From positions 27,615,669 through 27,679,668 of the forward strand of contig NC_052614.1 of the NCBI RefSeq assembly GCF_016545825.1: DNA of 64,000 bases, in the 5' to 3' direction. The position numbers and the translations under genes were made by a program. Positions 36,383 to 48,229 of the stretch are shown in pieces. This stretch comes from Eucalyptus grandis. Lineage: Eukaryota; Streptophyta; Magnoliopsida; Myrtales; Myrtaceae. Numbering within the stretch: position 1 is the stretch's first letter; each line of letters begins with the position of its first letter. Under the pieces are notes generated by a model. It ran no database searches. It was given only the letters and a program-made list of their open reading frames with translations, and had not been told where the DNA came from.

Positions 36383-38345
36383 GGTAGGTAAAAAGGAAAA
36401 AGTCGAAAACAGTTTTCACTTGAAGACAATTTTCAATATGTGACTAAAGGTGTCCTAATGATTTAAATTTTTTCATTTGAAGATGTCGACCGAAAACTCG
36501 ACCAGCTCTTTTTATGCCAAGCAGGCCCACCCAAAACAAGCTGCCAGCAACTGTCGGGAAACGACGGAAGATGACACGGAAAACCCTATGGTGGCACAAA
36601 GTTAGTGCGCTAATGTTATGAATGAGATATCACTAGATTTAATAAGGAAACAATGGACCACCCCTCTTGCGAAAAATGTGTCAGAAACTTAAGGACAAGG
36701 TCCATCTGAGAAAATATAGCAGAAATTATTTGTAAAATAATACTTGAAGGTTTCATCTAGCCGGGGACGATTCTGCCTCCTCTCGTAACATAGCTGCCAA
36801 TAAATACACTTTATACTTAAGATTTGCTGTCTTCCTCTCCCGTTCTTGTCAAAAGTGTCTTGCCACTCAGGAGACTAAGAGAGCACCCAACCTTCCAATT
36901 TCGTTTATATTCTTTAAAAAAATATGGAAAAGCCTTTATCTGGGAAAGGCAACTTAAGACATCTATATGTGTCTGGATCTATATTATATGTACGGTTTGA
37001 CATCTAAAATATATATGGAGTAGTGCAGAGTGGAGAATCAAATTTCATCGGGCGGAATTGGACGAAGTAATATTATCTGCGTAAAGCAATTCATAACAGT
37101 ATTTTATTTGATGCACGCATTAGCAAGAGGTGGGTAAACGTCATGCACGTCATGTCTGATGGAGTAATAGATGACTGCCAGTTCTCCTCTCGATCACTTT
37201 TTCATACCGACGCCACTCTATGCGTGTGTGTGAATGTTAAATTATATTTAGCAGTCACATCATCTGAGTTTTTGTCACGATGCAGGACTTGATCCAATGA
37301 TAATTATTACACCTAACACATAGCTTGTAAAAGTAAATTCTTTGTCCTCATAGACAAAAAGCAAGAGTCATGAGTTTTCCCATGGGGAGTGTTGAATAGT
37401 GAAGGTGGCAAAATGTTATCGGGAGAAGAAGTGGCGTAGGCAAGTTCAGAAGTCAAATTATGTCTGGACCCTTTTGTTGATCCTAGTGTCCGTTTAGAGC
37501 AGCGAGACAAGTAATCTGGAAACTCCATTCTAATTCCTAAAACACCCCCAAAATGAAGCAAAACCCTAAATAGAAAAGAGTAAACAACACATGCTAGAAG
37601 TTCCAGAGATGCCTGAAGGAAAGTGTTTCTATGTTTGAACCAGAAATTCCAAAAGGAAGAGTTAAGATTTGTGCTCACTCTGAATCACTTAAATGATCAA
37701 GCATCCAATTAAGTGGACTCATGTGGATCCACCAATTAAACAACATCCTAATACTTCTTGCGTGTGTATATATTAAATGAAAAAAGTGAAGATATTGATG
37801 TAATTTTACAACCTAATGTAAATTTCTGCTATTAACAAAAGTTACGTAGCTTGGACATCTCATCTATTAAATATTTTTCATGATTATCTAATATTAAATG
37901 CATGGTAGAACTCTATAATGCTGAAGTGTGGTCAAGGAAAAGACCTAAGCCAGTGTATATTCTTTCGATTTTCATGCATTAAAAATATCACTACCCATCG
38001 GCAACTTCAAACAATACGATTAGCTGTACTTCATTTGCAATTAATGGAAGAAATATATTTAATCCTTGATTTGAGAAGTACAAGATTAATAAACAATGCT
38101 TTTTCCATATGTACTACCAGACAATGACATCTGGCGCACTGCACGAGTACTGTCTTCTTGTGGAACCAAGTTGGCACCTCCCCCAAGTAGGATCGACTAA
38201 TCATTCGGCTTGACCTTCTTGGGACTGGCAAAAGCCACACAACTGTTGAAGTCAGTGCATCCAATTTATATATAAATATACCATTGAGAATATAAGTTAT
38301 GAAGGGAAATTAGTCCCGCTGCAAGTCCATCAAAAAATGCCCAGA
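36383..38345 (+). repeat. Copy B of the MADS upstream segment, right part
   Basis: Continues copy B after the gypsy-type insertion: GGTAGGTAAAAAGG at 36383 corresponds to about 890 in copy A. Strong blocks are 36655-36965, 37260-37675 and 37785-38340. A 121-aa minus-strand frame (37313-37678) lies in this block, but the copy A equivalent does not keep it open, so I do not call it a gene. Confidence 0.7.
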
Positions 38346-39285
38346 GTTAATGCTTTTTCATATCTGTTTATAATCAAATGCTAAAAACATGTGTCAAAGA
38401 CAATATTCTAGGGTCCGTGCATCTTTTCCTTTTTCTGGCCAAATGGTAAGTGAATCTCTCTTCACTATTAATAGCAGACCCCTTTTTATTAGGATTTTTC
38501 GATTTCAAGGTGAGTCAATTCTCATCCTAGAATTTGGAATTGGGAATTGGCCAACTTGATCCTGGAATTGGACCGCTTCCTGAGGGGTCCAAGAACTGGC
38601 CAATATTTTTCTTTTATTTTTAATTCCATTTCATTAAAGGTTGCAAGTGTGTCTCACTCTATGCAAGTTGTCATCCTCGGAGTAATTATCCTACTCGTGC
38701 AATCATCATGTTTCACACTTATTTGCAATTAAACCTTAGCAAAACAATTGTAAACTCTTAACATATGCACGAAGTAAACTTTAGAAAAGGAATTAGTTGT
38801 GCAAGCGTAGCAGGGGTTTGAGTTCATTAACTATAGACTTATGGATATCCAAATGAACATTGCTCTTGAGAATGTATAATAAGAATTGTGATATATATAT
38901 CACTTCAGTCCAGACAATTCAGCCCATATTTGAAGCTAGACTGATTATCACTGGTTCCAAATTTTAAGAATCAAGAATTGGACCAATTCCTGTAGGAATT
39001 GTTCAAAACCGGCTGGTTTGATATGGTTCCTAGATTAGAATCAGACAATTGCTCACCCCTAATATGTATATCTCTCTCTGCACCATCTTAATGGTTTGAT
39101 CCTCGAGCAAAAGCTTCATAACCATGGGCTTTGCAATACCCAATCCAATCTCATTAAAATTCACGAGCATTAAAATTTCTTTCTTGGAAATTTTCAGCAT
39201 TCACCTTCAATGCAAAGACAATACATGCATGTGCTGTATGTGCGTACGTAAATATATATTCTGGTTGGAGTATCTATGAAACCAT
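38345..39285 (+). repeat. Copy B proximal flank, without a MADS exon
   Basis: 38370-38480 resembles 41085-41200, and 39065-39175 resembles 41205-41345, the leader region of the intact gene. The MADS-box exon expected next is absent; copy D begins instead at about 39285. Confidence 0.55.
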
Positions 39286-40704
39286 TTCTAAACGCAGTTA
39301 TTCTTAGCTTGAACAGAATAATCTCATCTGACCTATAAATGGAGTCTTTTAGGACCTCAATCTCAGATGTTGCCTTTCACATAAAAGTTTCGATTAGAAA
39401 CTCTGTTTTTCCAAGTTAAAGACAATGATTTGAATTTTACACCATCTAGAATTGTAGAATTCCGGAAGGTATCCGCCGTTTTCTGGAAGGTGCTTTCATT
39501 TTTCATACGATCATAAATGTTCTATATTAAAACAAATTTCATCTCAACCGACAGAAAAGAAAAAGAAAAAAAAGGAAAAAAATTCTAATGAAGTCAGGTC
39601 ATTGGACAAACCCGCTATACAATGCCAAAATGTACGAGAATACACATTTTTTCCTGGAATCTAGCCCGAATCTTACTATTTCTTGGTGTATATTATCGAA
39701 CAAGTTGTGATTGAAACATAGAGCAAGCTAGACCCATTTAGTTAGGGATAATTTTTTCCGATTTCCAATTTTGAAAATTGATTTTCAAGATGAGTTAAAA
39801 TTGAAGATACGTTTAGTTTGTAGGTAGAAAAAGTGGACAGTTTTCAATTGAAAACAATTTTCTTTGTGTGTAAAGGTGTTTTGATTTTTATTTGGAGAAG
39901 TGAACAGAATAATTGCGAACAGGTCCTAATATAAGTTGCCAACAATTGGCTGAAACAAAAGTAAGATGGCAAGGAAGTCCTAAATGACCTAGTATATATC
40001 ACGAAGGTGGATCAAACGCTGATCAGCTAGATTAGGCAGCATCCATGTTTATATGGTAAAATGTTAACTTGGATCCACACAATAAAGGAAATCACTTGAT
40101 TTCTTCAAATTTTAATTTACCTCCTAATTAGAAGGATCTCATTTTTTCCCATAAATCAGTTACCTTATACGCACAAAACCAATGAAATATGGATGGACTA
40201 CTTCGAATGCAAGCCAACATAGCATCCCGACAGTAATCATAATGTCCGAAAGATGACAAACTCCAGTACTGGATGATCTCAATTATTGTTGTTATTTTAT
40301 CAGCCAATAAATGATATATGATCAACATGCCTACATGAATTGCTACGAATGAGATATCAAGGGAGACAAATCAGGAACCAATGGATCATCCTGTAGTGAA
40401 AATGGGACAGAAACTTATCAAACCATCAATACCAACAAGTTCCGTCCGTGAAGATATAGAGCAGAAATCTTTTGTGAATCTGGCAGGTTTATCTAGCTCA
40501 ATGTTTCTTGCCACTCAGGAAACCTAAGACTGCTCCCTACTCTCCCATTCCGTTTATATTATTATCCAAATCAAATGTGGAAAAGCCTTTATCTAGGAAA
40601 GGCAACTGACAACACCTCAATACATGCCTTCATAGCCAAATGAAGATTTGTGGACAACATGGAGAATCAAATTTGTATGATGCAACACACACAGACACAC
40701 ACAG

Positions 40705-40801
<97 letters not shown>

Positions 40802-41060
40802 AGATTAACTGATCAGGCTCTCAGCAAAAGGTACAAGATTAACAAATATAATGGTTTCCCCAAATATTGTAAAAGATTGTGAAGATATGGTGCAGAGCAT
40901 ATGTCTTCTTGCAGGGCCAAGTTAACACCTCCCCTAAGTAGAATCGTCGAATCATTCGGCTTTCCCTTTCTGCGACTAATAAAGCCACACAACACTTAAA
41001 AGTCACAGTGCGCAATAATTCTATACCTTTTCCGATGGCCATATGATGTATGGCACACTT
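39285..41060 (+). repeat. Copy D of the MADS upstream segment
   Basis: Matches copy A blocks at 345-575, 880-990, 1090-1430 and 2320-2540, and copy B at 36655-36965 and 38080-38270. It is the copy that leads into the intact MADS-box gene. Confidence 0.65.
40709..40797. repeat. (AT)n(AG)n compound microsatellite
   Basis: About 16 AT units followed by about 28 AG units, in the upstream region of the MADS gene. The open frames with SLSLSL or RERERE repeats are products of it. Confidence 0.95.
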
Positions 41061-41705
41061 ATACATCTTTTTTTTTTCATATTTATCTATATGAATCAAA
41101 CGCTGAAAAGAGGTGTCAAAGAGAATATCCTTACGCTGTTCGTGGATATTTTTTTGTTGTTTTGGCCAAAGGGTAAGTGGATCTTTGTTCACATAAGAGC
41201 ACACCTCTCTCTATTTCTCTCTGCACCATCTCAATGGTTTGATCCTCATGCATAAGCCTCAAATCATGGGCTTTGCGATACCTAATCCCCATCTCATTAA
41301 AGAACAACTCACAAGCATTAAAATAATTTACTTTCCCTCTGTTCTTTTTCCCCTCATTGGAACCCTCAAATCCCCTCAAATCTCAACCTTACCTAAAAAG
41401 AACTGCACTTTGTGAGGCCATCTTCAAGACGACCGAAGACTTTCTTCAATCTTCCGTCACAAGGAAGGCCATCATTTAAGACCTAGCCAAGAACTCGTAA
41501 GTCTTACCGATCTTTCTCTTTTGTCTTCTTCTGTTTCTTGAAGGTTAAGAATCACAAGGGTTTTCGGCGAAACGCTGTTTTTGGCCATCATCGTTCAATT
41601 CAGTCAGTTTCTTTCATCGCTCTTCTTCTCATCTTTTTGTTGGAAAAGGGAACCGTCATCTCTTCTGATCTAGAAAGATTCATTTCCAAGGGGTGAGAAG
41701 CGAAG
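41060..41705 (+). promoter_or_regulatory. Proximal promoter and leader of the MADS-box gene
   Basis: About 41200-41345 is shared with copy B (39065-39175) and partly with 6127-6180. That conservation between paralogous flanks suggests promoter or leader DNA. 41390-41700 is pyrimidine-rich in places, like a plant 5' leader. A possible leader-intron donor (CTCGTAAGTC, near 41496) is present. No transcription start can be fixed from sequence alone. Confidence 0.45.
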
Positions 41706-44700
41706 ATGGTGAAAGGGAAGATTGCGATCCGGAAGATTAATTGCTCGAAGAGCAGGCAAGTGACTTTCTTCAAGAGAAGGACTGGGCTACTGAAGAAGGC
41801 CAAGGAGCTCTCCATTCTTTGCGACGCTGAAATCGGTGTCATCATCTTCTCCTGCACTGGCAAGCTTTATGAGTACGCTAGCACCAGGTCAGCTCTTTCT
41901 CTCCATCAACAAGTAGATCTTTCTTGGTGCCCAATAGAAAGAGAAGACAAGATGTAATAATTGTGCTTAAAGAAATTGGATATATGAAATCCATTGGTGT
42001 TCTATTATTTCCCTTTTCCGTCTAGTTAATCGTAGCCTTAGTTGAGATTGAAAAAGAAGAAGTTAGATCTTGTGGTTAAAAATAGGAAAAATTGTCCAAA
42101 AAGTGCTAAATCTATTGTGCAGTAGCCAAGTCAATCCTTAATTTTTCAATTTTTCTAATTTAGTCCGAAATCTTTTGATGATTTTTCAATATAATCATTC
42201 TAGTCAATTTTGATTGAAAATTATTGACCTGGAAGTCAATCGTCATATGGCATAAAAACCATTGATTTCCATTGGAATTACATACTCTCATTTGTTCAAC
42301 CATTTCAACAAGATTCATTTCTATCTGTGACCGAGTTATCTTCAATAATACTCTTTTGTAAAAAAAAAAAATATTAAGGAAATGTACTTCAAAAGTTGAA
42401 TTTCATCAATTAGTTTCAATTCTCAATTTACCTTGGACTAATTACTAGTGAAAGCTAAACTGGGGGATTTTTCTTTTTGTCTTAAAACTTAGAAGTTCTC
42501 GTATAATTCCACACAAATTTTGTGAAAAAAGAAGAAGAACAAATCTTCTAAAAAATTGTCAAGAAAGTAATTTTTTTTTCAAGCTCGATATCTACTCTTT
42601 CACAGCTGACTATTTCAGTTGCTCAGAATATATTTGATTACAATCTAATATTGGATGTGGGGATTGAAATAACCAGATAGGGCGAACAAGTCTAGACTAA
42701 CAATGTATCTCGTGGATTTTTTTTATTTAACCTAACAATCTGCATGGAATCTGTTCTTGAATTCTTATATAGCATTTGAAAATGTTCATTCGTTCTCTCT
42801 TTGTAGCATGAATTCAGTTATCGAACGTTATAACAGCAGGAAGCAAGATAAAGAGCAACAATCTAATACATCTACGGAGATCCAGGTTATGCACATGTAC
42901 TTTCTAACATAATAATAGCTAATTATTTCTTCTGTCGACACTTCATTTGACACCTACAAACTAAAGCTCTTTTGCTTAACCCCATTGGAGGTTCAATTTT
43001 AAGTCATGCTAAACGCTTGCACATAGAAATTCATGAACGAAGAAGAAATTCAAATTAATGATGGAGAGGAACCGAACAATTAGTTGGATTAGATTTGTGA
43101 AAAGAAGTTATATTATATCTCTAAATCTTTAAAATAGCATATCATGAGACATGTATGCTCTTTGTATTCATTGTGAGATTGCTGTCAATTCTTCTAAAAG
43201 TTTAAACTAATTGATGGAGGAATGATTTGACTCGAATCTTCTGGGCATGTGCATGTCGGCACTTGGCCAAAGATTCAAGCACTGAAAGTTAGTTCTGATT
43301 AATGACAGTCTCGATATATTTCCTCCATTTCTAATATCATGTGAAAAATTCTATGGGGGCACTACTCCATCTAAAAACTTATGATCGACCCATATAGGTA
43401 GAGCAAGGTGCAAATATATAAGGTAGGATGGAGCTTGTAAATGAGAAATGAGATGTTAATTCACCATTTAGTGCAAATAGAATGAGGATTTGCTCTTGAA
43501 GTTGAAGAATGGAAAATAAGATGACCAAGCTACTCCATGCTAGAACTTGACTCCGGTACTACAGAAATTTTGTTCTCTCTCAATATCTAAAAGCTTAAAT
43601 AGGTAGACAGATGCATAATCGTGTGATTTTATATATAAATGCTTTAAAGGTCTCTCTCTTCCCTACGAGTTCCACCAATTTTGTTACTACCACTTCCGAA
43701 ACAAAATGGAGAGAGCTAGATTAGCACTATTCAGAGTAAGAATGTGAGTTTTAAGGACTAGAGAGGAATTAAATTTTATTGCAGCATCCAGATGTAAAGA
43801 TCGTAATTATTTGCATGAGTCTAATTGTGTGCAATTTTTTTGCTCCATTAGTTTTTGAAAAAGGAGACGGAAAGCATGATGCAGCAACTGAGGTGTTTGC
43901 AGGAATGCAACAGGTACTGCTTTTGCTTTACCCCATCATTAGTTACTTGGTTGCAAGTTGCATTTTTATCTAACTAAGGATTAATTCAACTAGGAAATGA
44001 CCGGCATATACACAGAATTTTCAAGAAACTATACAAGAGTGATGATTTTAACTGTTGGATTGGTAATCCGAAAGGTCATGTACAAAGGAAAGAAATCGAG
44101 TTTGCTAGTGAAACTTGAGGTCCTTGGCAAAAGAATAATACATGTTATTAGAGCATTCACGATTGTATGTAAAAGAAAAAAGTCGAGCATTTGTGATGAA
44201 TTTGACTGTGATTGAGCACACAGGCGACTGATGGGAGAAGAGCTTTCCAAACTAAGTTTGGAGGACTTAAAAAATTTGGAAAATGTCTTAGAAATGGGTT
44301 TGAAGAATGTTCGCTCGAGGAAGGTAATACACATGAAGACTCTATCACTCATTATGCAAGAAATATCCTGATTTAAGTTCTCCTGTTACGATAATTTCTT
44401 TATGTTTATCTACATAGGACCAGAGTTTCATGGGAGAAATGAGGGAGCTAAAGAGAAAAGTATGACATGGAAAAAATTCTCCTCTCTCTCTCTCTCTCTT
44501 TAGAATTGCTTCATCCCTGTACATGACTGATTTCTTGAGGGGTTACAGCTTGACCACGTCGAACAAGAAAATGTAGAACTGCGGAAGAAGTCGAAAGTCG
44601 TAGGCCGAGATGATGGAGAATCAGAGGGCGAGGTACATACTTTTTCCTTGAGCCCCATCGACTAGTCAGGGAATTTTAACTTCACTGTAATATTTCATCT

Positions 44701-45790
44701 CCGTTTTCTTAAACATTTATCGCGCACGTAAGTCAAAATAAAGGACAACGTCTGAACAATTTGTCAGAAAATAGACAAGTCGCTCTTGTACTTAAGATGG
44801 ACTTTCTTGGAGACGAGTCACAATAATCGTTGATCATTTGATCAATGGGTGGGATGGACCTAGGTCCAGGAATTTTTTTGTTAGGCACTGGTAGAGCGCT
44901 ACATTTATGTCCATGCAAACTGTTAGAATTTAAATGTGTGTGGAAGCATGATTTTGGTATTGATGACAGTTTTGATTAGTAATGTTGTGTGTAAGTGTAT
45001 GATATAATTTGTAGTGGATGGACAAAGAATAAACTAGGATAATTGAAGAACAAAGAACATGGGATATATGAAATAGTTTCATTAGTTGGATAAAATAATT
45101 TTACAATAGTTGAAGGAAGTATTGGTGGAGGAGCTTCATAATATGGAGTATTATCTCATACTCCTCTCACTCTATTACATCAATGGGTTATGGCCTTTTT
45201 ATAGGCATTTTCACCAACTAAGTCCATTCTAGAGTTTTCTTCAATGCTGGATTTTTTTGGCCTTCTCTTACATGCTGGACATTTTCCTCTTTCTTCCATC
45301 ATCTAGGGAATTCTAGATTCGGAACTCTAGGAAATTCTAGAAAATGGATCACCATTTCCAACACAAACCAATTACGGTATAATTAGTGTTATCCTTTTAG
45401 AATTTAAACTGCGTATTTATGAACTTTACACAATGGGATTGGTTTGGATGAATGGGGCCGTCATGCTTCTACAGACAGCAGTAGCCTTTTTTTTTTTCCT
45501 CTTCAAGAAAAGAGTTTGAAACTCCTCAGATAGGGTTTCACCATGTAGAATTGTGTTGTTTTATTGCAATCGTTGAACATTTGGAATCCATACTTTTCCC
45601 AACTTATCAATAATTCAAATCGGTTCTTCTGTCTCAGTTTTCTGCAGAAACTAGTTCCAGAAAAGAAATGAGCAAGATGAGTGCTCAAGCGATACCCGAT
45701 AAAGATGACAGTCCTGAATGTCTCCTTCTCCAATTGACCTTGCAACCAAAGCCCTATCTTTTGGATGCGCAAAAAACTGCAAGTGGATAG
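41706..45790 (+). CDS. MIKC-type MADS-box transcription factor, AGL17/ANR1-like
   Basis: Seven exons with GT-AG introns join in frame: 41706-41887, 42807-42885, 43852-43913, 44224-44323, 44418-44459, 44549-44632 and 45638-45790 (702 nt, 233 aa). Exon lengths 182, 79, 62, 100 and 42 are the classical MIKC pattern. Exon 1 gives the MADS domain ([37 protein letters not shown]), which binds CArG-box DNA as a dimer in the nucleus. Exon 2 is the I region ([10 protein letters not shown]). Exons 3-5 give the K domain ([20 protein letters not shown]). The C-terminus ends [15 protein letters not shown]17-clade members act in root nitrate responses, stomata and flowering; the role here is unknown. Unusual residues are V2 (usually G) and F in FFKRR (usually FSKRR). 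Exon 6 is divergent in AGL17 terms. Intron 6 holds a solo LTR. Confidence 0.88.
42075..42260. mobile_element. Possible TIR-element arm in MADS intron 1
   Basis: Phrases such as TTGTCCAAAAAGTGCTAAA and TCTAATTTAGTCCGAAA resemble the arms of the Mutator-like elements at 6481 and 7440. No matching second arm was found, so this is a fragment at best. Confidence 0.35.
44921..45363 (+). mobile_element. 443-bp solo LTR in intron 6 of the MADS gene
   Basis: Starts TGTTAGAATT and ends TTTCCAACA. Perfect 5-bp duplications CAAAC flank it (44916-44920 and 45364-45368). Size, TG...CA ends and a TATA-like TTTTTATAGGC near 45195 fit a copia LTR in plus orientation. It lengthens intron 6 to about 1 kb without touching the splice sites. 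Confidence 0.85.
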
Positions 45791-46080
45791 TGGTTAGTCT
45801 TTTGCTCTGCCTTGAAGGTTTTGAGAAAAGATACTGGTTTTTTCATATGGATTCAATTCATCTTCCATGTTACGCTTTACTCCATCATCAGCAACTAAAA
45901 TTGCTGATTGCAAACTGCAAGACTGATTCATTGTTTGTTGCATTTGATGGCAGATGGTCATGGCTGTCGAGGATTGTCGGATAAGCTTCTCATAAAATGA
46001 ATTACGATGATGGTGCGCTTACTAATAAAAGAGGATTCATATGGTGTAGAATTATATTTTTGCAGATGACGGTACCTATG
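45791..46080 (+). other. 3' flank of the MADS gene with a conserved open segment
   Basis: About 45896-46075 is the region copied in reverse at 5640-5990. Both copies share a frame encoding DSLFVAFDGR and, after differences, LTNK...WCRI. The copy here has a TAA after SRIVG. It may be 3' untranslated sequence, an alternative last exon, or the relic of another gene. Confidence 0.5.
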
Positions 46081-46119
46081 GTGGAGACCCCTCAGTCCAA
46101 AAGGAGCTGATACGTTTTA

Positions 46120-46240
46120 TCACACTAACATTTCAATAGAGCTGGCAAAAAGGCTTTGCTCTATCAGGCATGCATCAGCTTTTGCCAATTTATCTCCATA
46201 CCCCTTCTCCACAAGATAGCCTTCTAGCAGTTCGAGTTGA
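46120..46240 (-). CDS. Possible terminal exon of an unidentified gene
   Basis: On the minus strand a good acceptor (TTGTTGTTACAG, ending at 46241) is followed by 121 nt open in one frame to TGA at 46122-46120. It would encode QLELLEGYLVEKGYGDKLAK and a further stretch ending SSIEMLV, which looks like an ordinary amphipathic helix rather than random sequence. I do not recognise the family. No upstream exons are certain, although 46856-47035 on the same strand is a candidate. It would converge on the MADS gene. Confidence 0.4.
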
Positions 46241-46855
46241 CTGTAACAACAACATCAATGATCAAACCTTGCCCCATTGAATGAGATTGATAATTTTGAT
46301 CTGACTGGAATGATTGCAACACCATGTTAGCTACTGCATATCATGGGAAAATAGATCCCAAAGGACAAAAATGTAGAACAAACTTGGTGTAACAGCTTAA
46401 GAAAGAATTGTTGCTCGTTATCTAAAGCAAAGTAACCCCAGAAAGAACAGGATTGAATCACGGGAAGAGGATCCATTTATGGAAACAAGCAGATATTATT
46501 ATTCCTGGCTACTTATTTTATCTGAGAACTGCAATTTGCTTCCTCATGAAAAAGACGAACATAAAACGGCCAAGGACATGATATGGCTTTTCAGAATCAA
46601 GCCTGTTTTAGACAGTCCTTGAAACTCTTCAAAGCAAGAAAAGATATAAAAGGAAGAGTGTGGAGAGGCAAACGAAATAAGCAGATGCACACAGAGAATA
46701 TACAATGTTGAACTGAAAAAGACGAGTTAAGCTACAAAAGAAGATTAAGAACTAGAGCTCAGTTTATCGACTAATTTGGTGCCTCAAACCTATCTATAAC
46801 CAGATACGCCCTGGGATTAGCACGGTCGCGAATTAAACCAAAGACTGAAAAAAAA

Positions 46856-47035
46856 TCACGGACAAGAAATGAGAATTACTCCTCCATTCAACTGCTCTGT
46901 AACTGCGGTTGGTATACTTGTCGGACGCGAGAAATCAACAGCAAAAGTCACTTCGAAACTGACCTCGGTCGGATGATGGAGCCAAAACCAAGAGATGCGA
47001 TTAAAAGGATCAATTCCCGATCTTGCCATACTCAT
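46856..47035 (-). CDS. Short unidentified open frame, possible exon
   Basis: A 59-codon minus-strand frame opens at ATG 47035-47033 and contains WFWLHHPTEVSFEVTFAVDF and NGGVILISCP. A GT (NGG|GTAATT) could act as a donor before its stop. No family is recognised. It is listed because of its protein-like composition and its position upstream of the possible exon at 46120-46240. Confidence 0.3.
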   Translation of the reverse strand: MSMARSGIDPFNRISWFWLHHPTEVSFEVTFAVDFSRPTSIPTAVTEQLNGGVILISCP

Positions 47036-47559
47036 TAAGGACCCGTTTTAGTCATTACCCATCTGAGCGAAAGAAACAGAGAAGAACATGAAGAAGAAGG
47101 AAACCCGTAGATAATCAGGAAACAAATCCTGGACGAAGGTAAATGTTCATGAAAGGTTGCAGGAACAAGATGGTCGGGTACATGCGCTTATACCCTTGGT
47201 GGAGAGAGGCCATATCAGCGATCTCCTTGGTACTGAAACACGCCCTCCGCTTCAAATGCAAAGAGGAAGGCGAACCTCGGTGGCCTGCTCTGATTTCGTC
47301 GGAAGAGGAGAAGCTGTCTGCTCCTGTAGTGAGGAGTGGTCGGGTGGAAAAAGCAAGCCTCAGGAGAGATAAGAAAACATCACGGCAACTGTTCTCTTTT
47401 TAGATAGTTGCATTTAATTTAATCAGATATTTCCATGACGGCTGCGATTTCCTGCCCAAGGAACTACATGAATTCGGTCCTACAGCTAATCAGATCAATC
47501 AATTTTCCAGGGATTGGTTTGGCATAAATCCATGGCACAGAAACATGGATAGGACAAAT

Positions 47560-48225
47560 ATTGAAATGCCAAAAATTTAATGAAAATTTCAAATAAAAGC
47601 TTGGAATATCCTCATCTCAAATAAGAATCCAAAATAAATATTATTTTATTGAAATAAGAGTCTTTTAAGTGGCCAAATCATTTCAAATAAGGATTTTTGG
47701 TTGGTCGATGACTATTTTGGCCATAAGAGAAGAGGTATTTTAGTAAAACTATTATAAGTTATTTTTTAAATTTTTTTAAATTTTTTATTTTCTTTTTTCC
47801 ACTTCTCCCGATCATTATTGTGCCTCGCCGATGGCTAGTGACGAGGGCCATCCTCACCGGCGTTGAGTGAGGGCAGCCTAGGTTAGGGTGAGGGTTGCCC
47901 TTGCTAGCGTTGGGCGGCCCTCGCTTGAGTCTGGCAGCCTCTATGATGCTAGCAGAGAGGAAGAGAAAAAGAAAAAAAGAGAAAAAGGAAAAGAAGAAGA
48001 AGGAAAAGTCGAAAATGCCCTTCGGCCAATAAGGTTGGACTTTTCTTTGAGATTTATATGGCTACTTCAAGCCCTTATTTAAAATAAGTTCAACTTAAGT
48101 TTTTATTTGAGAAAACAATGGTATTTCAAGCTCTTATTTGAAATAAGGTTTGCTTTAGACCATTTTTTTTTTTAAAAAATGTGAGTACTTTAAGTCCTTA
48201 TTTGAAATTTTCTCAGAATTTAATT
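47560..48225. mobile_element. Short TIR element with a GC-rich centre
   Basis: The left arm (AAAATTTCAAATAA near 47582, with repeated ATTTCAAATAAGG) is mirrored on the right by CCTTATTTGAAATTTTC near 48197. Several internal copies of the same phrase occur in both orientations. The centre (47815-47950) is rich in CGAGGG/CCCTCG, as in the elements at 6481 and 7440. No transposase is seen and no clear target duplication was found. Confidence 0.5.
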
Positions 48226-48229
48226 AAGG

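Noticed and set aside
37313..37678. 121-codon minus-strand frame
   Set aside because: It lies in copy B of the duplicated upstream segment, the copy A equivalent is not open in that frame, and no domain is recognised.
40617..40882. Frames with SLSLSL and RERERE repeats
   Set aside because: Translations of the (AT)n(AG)n microsatellite.
47143..47403. Plus-strand frames of 86 and 71 codons
   Set aside because: Two frames overlap on the same strand and neither has a recognisable motif; support is too weak for a gene call.
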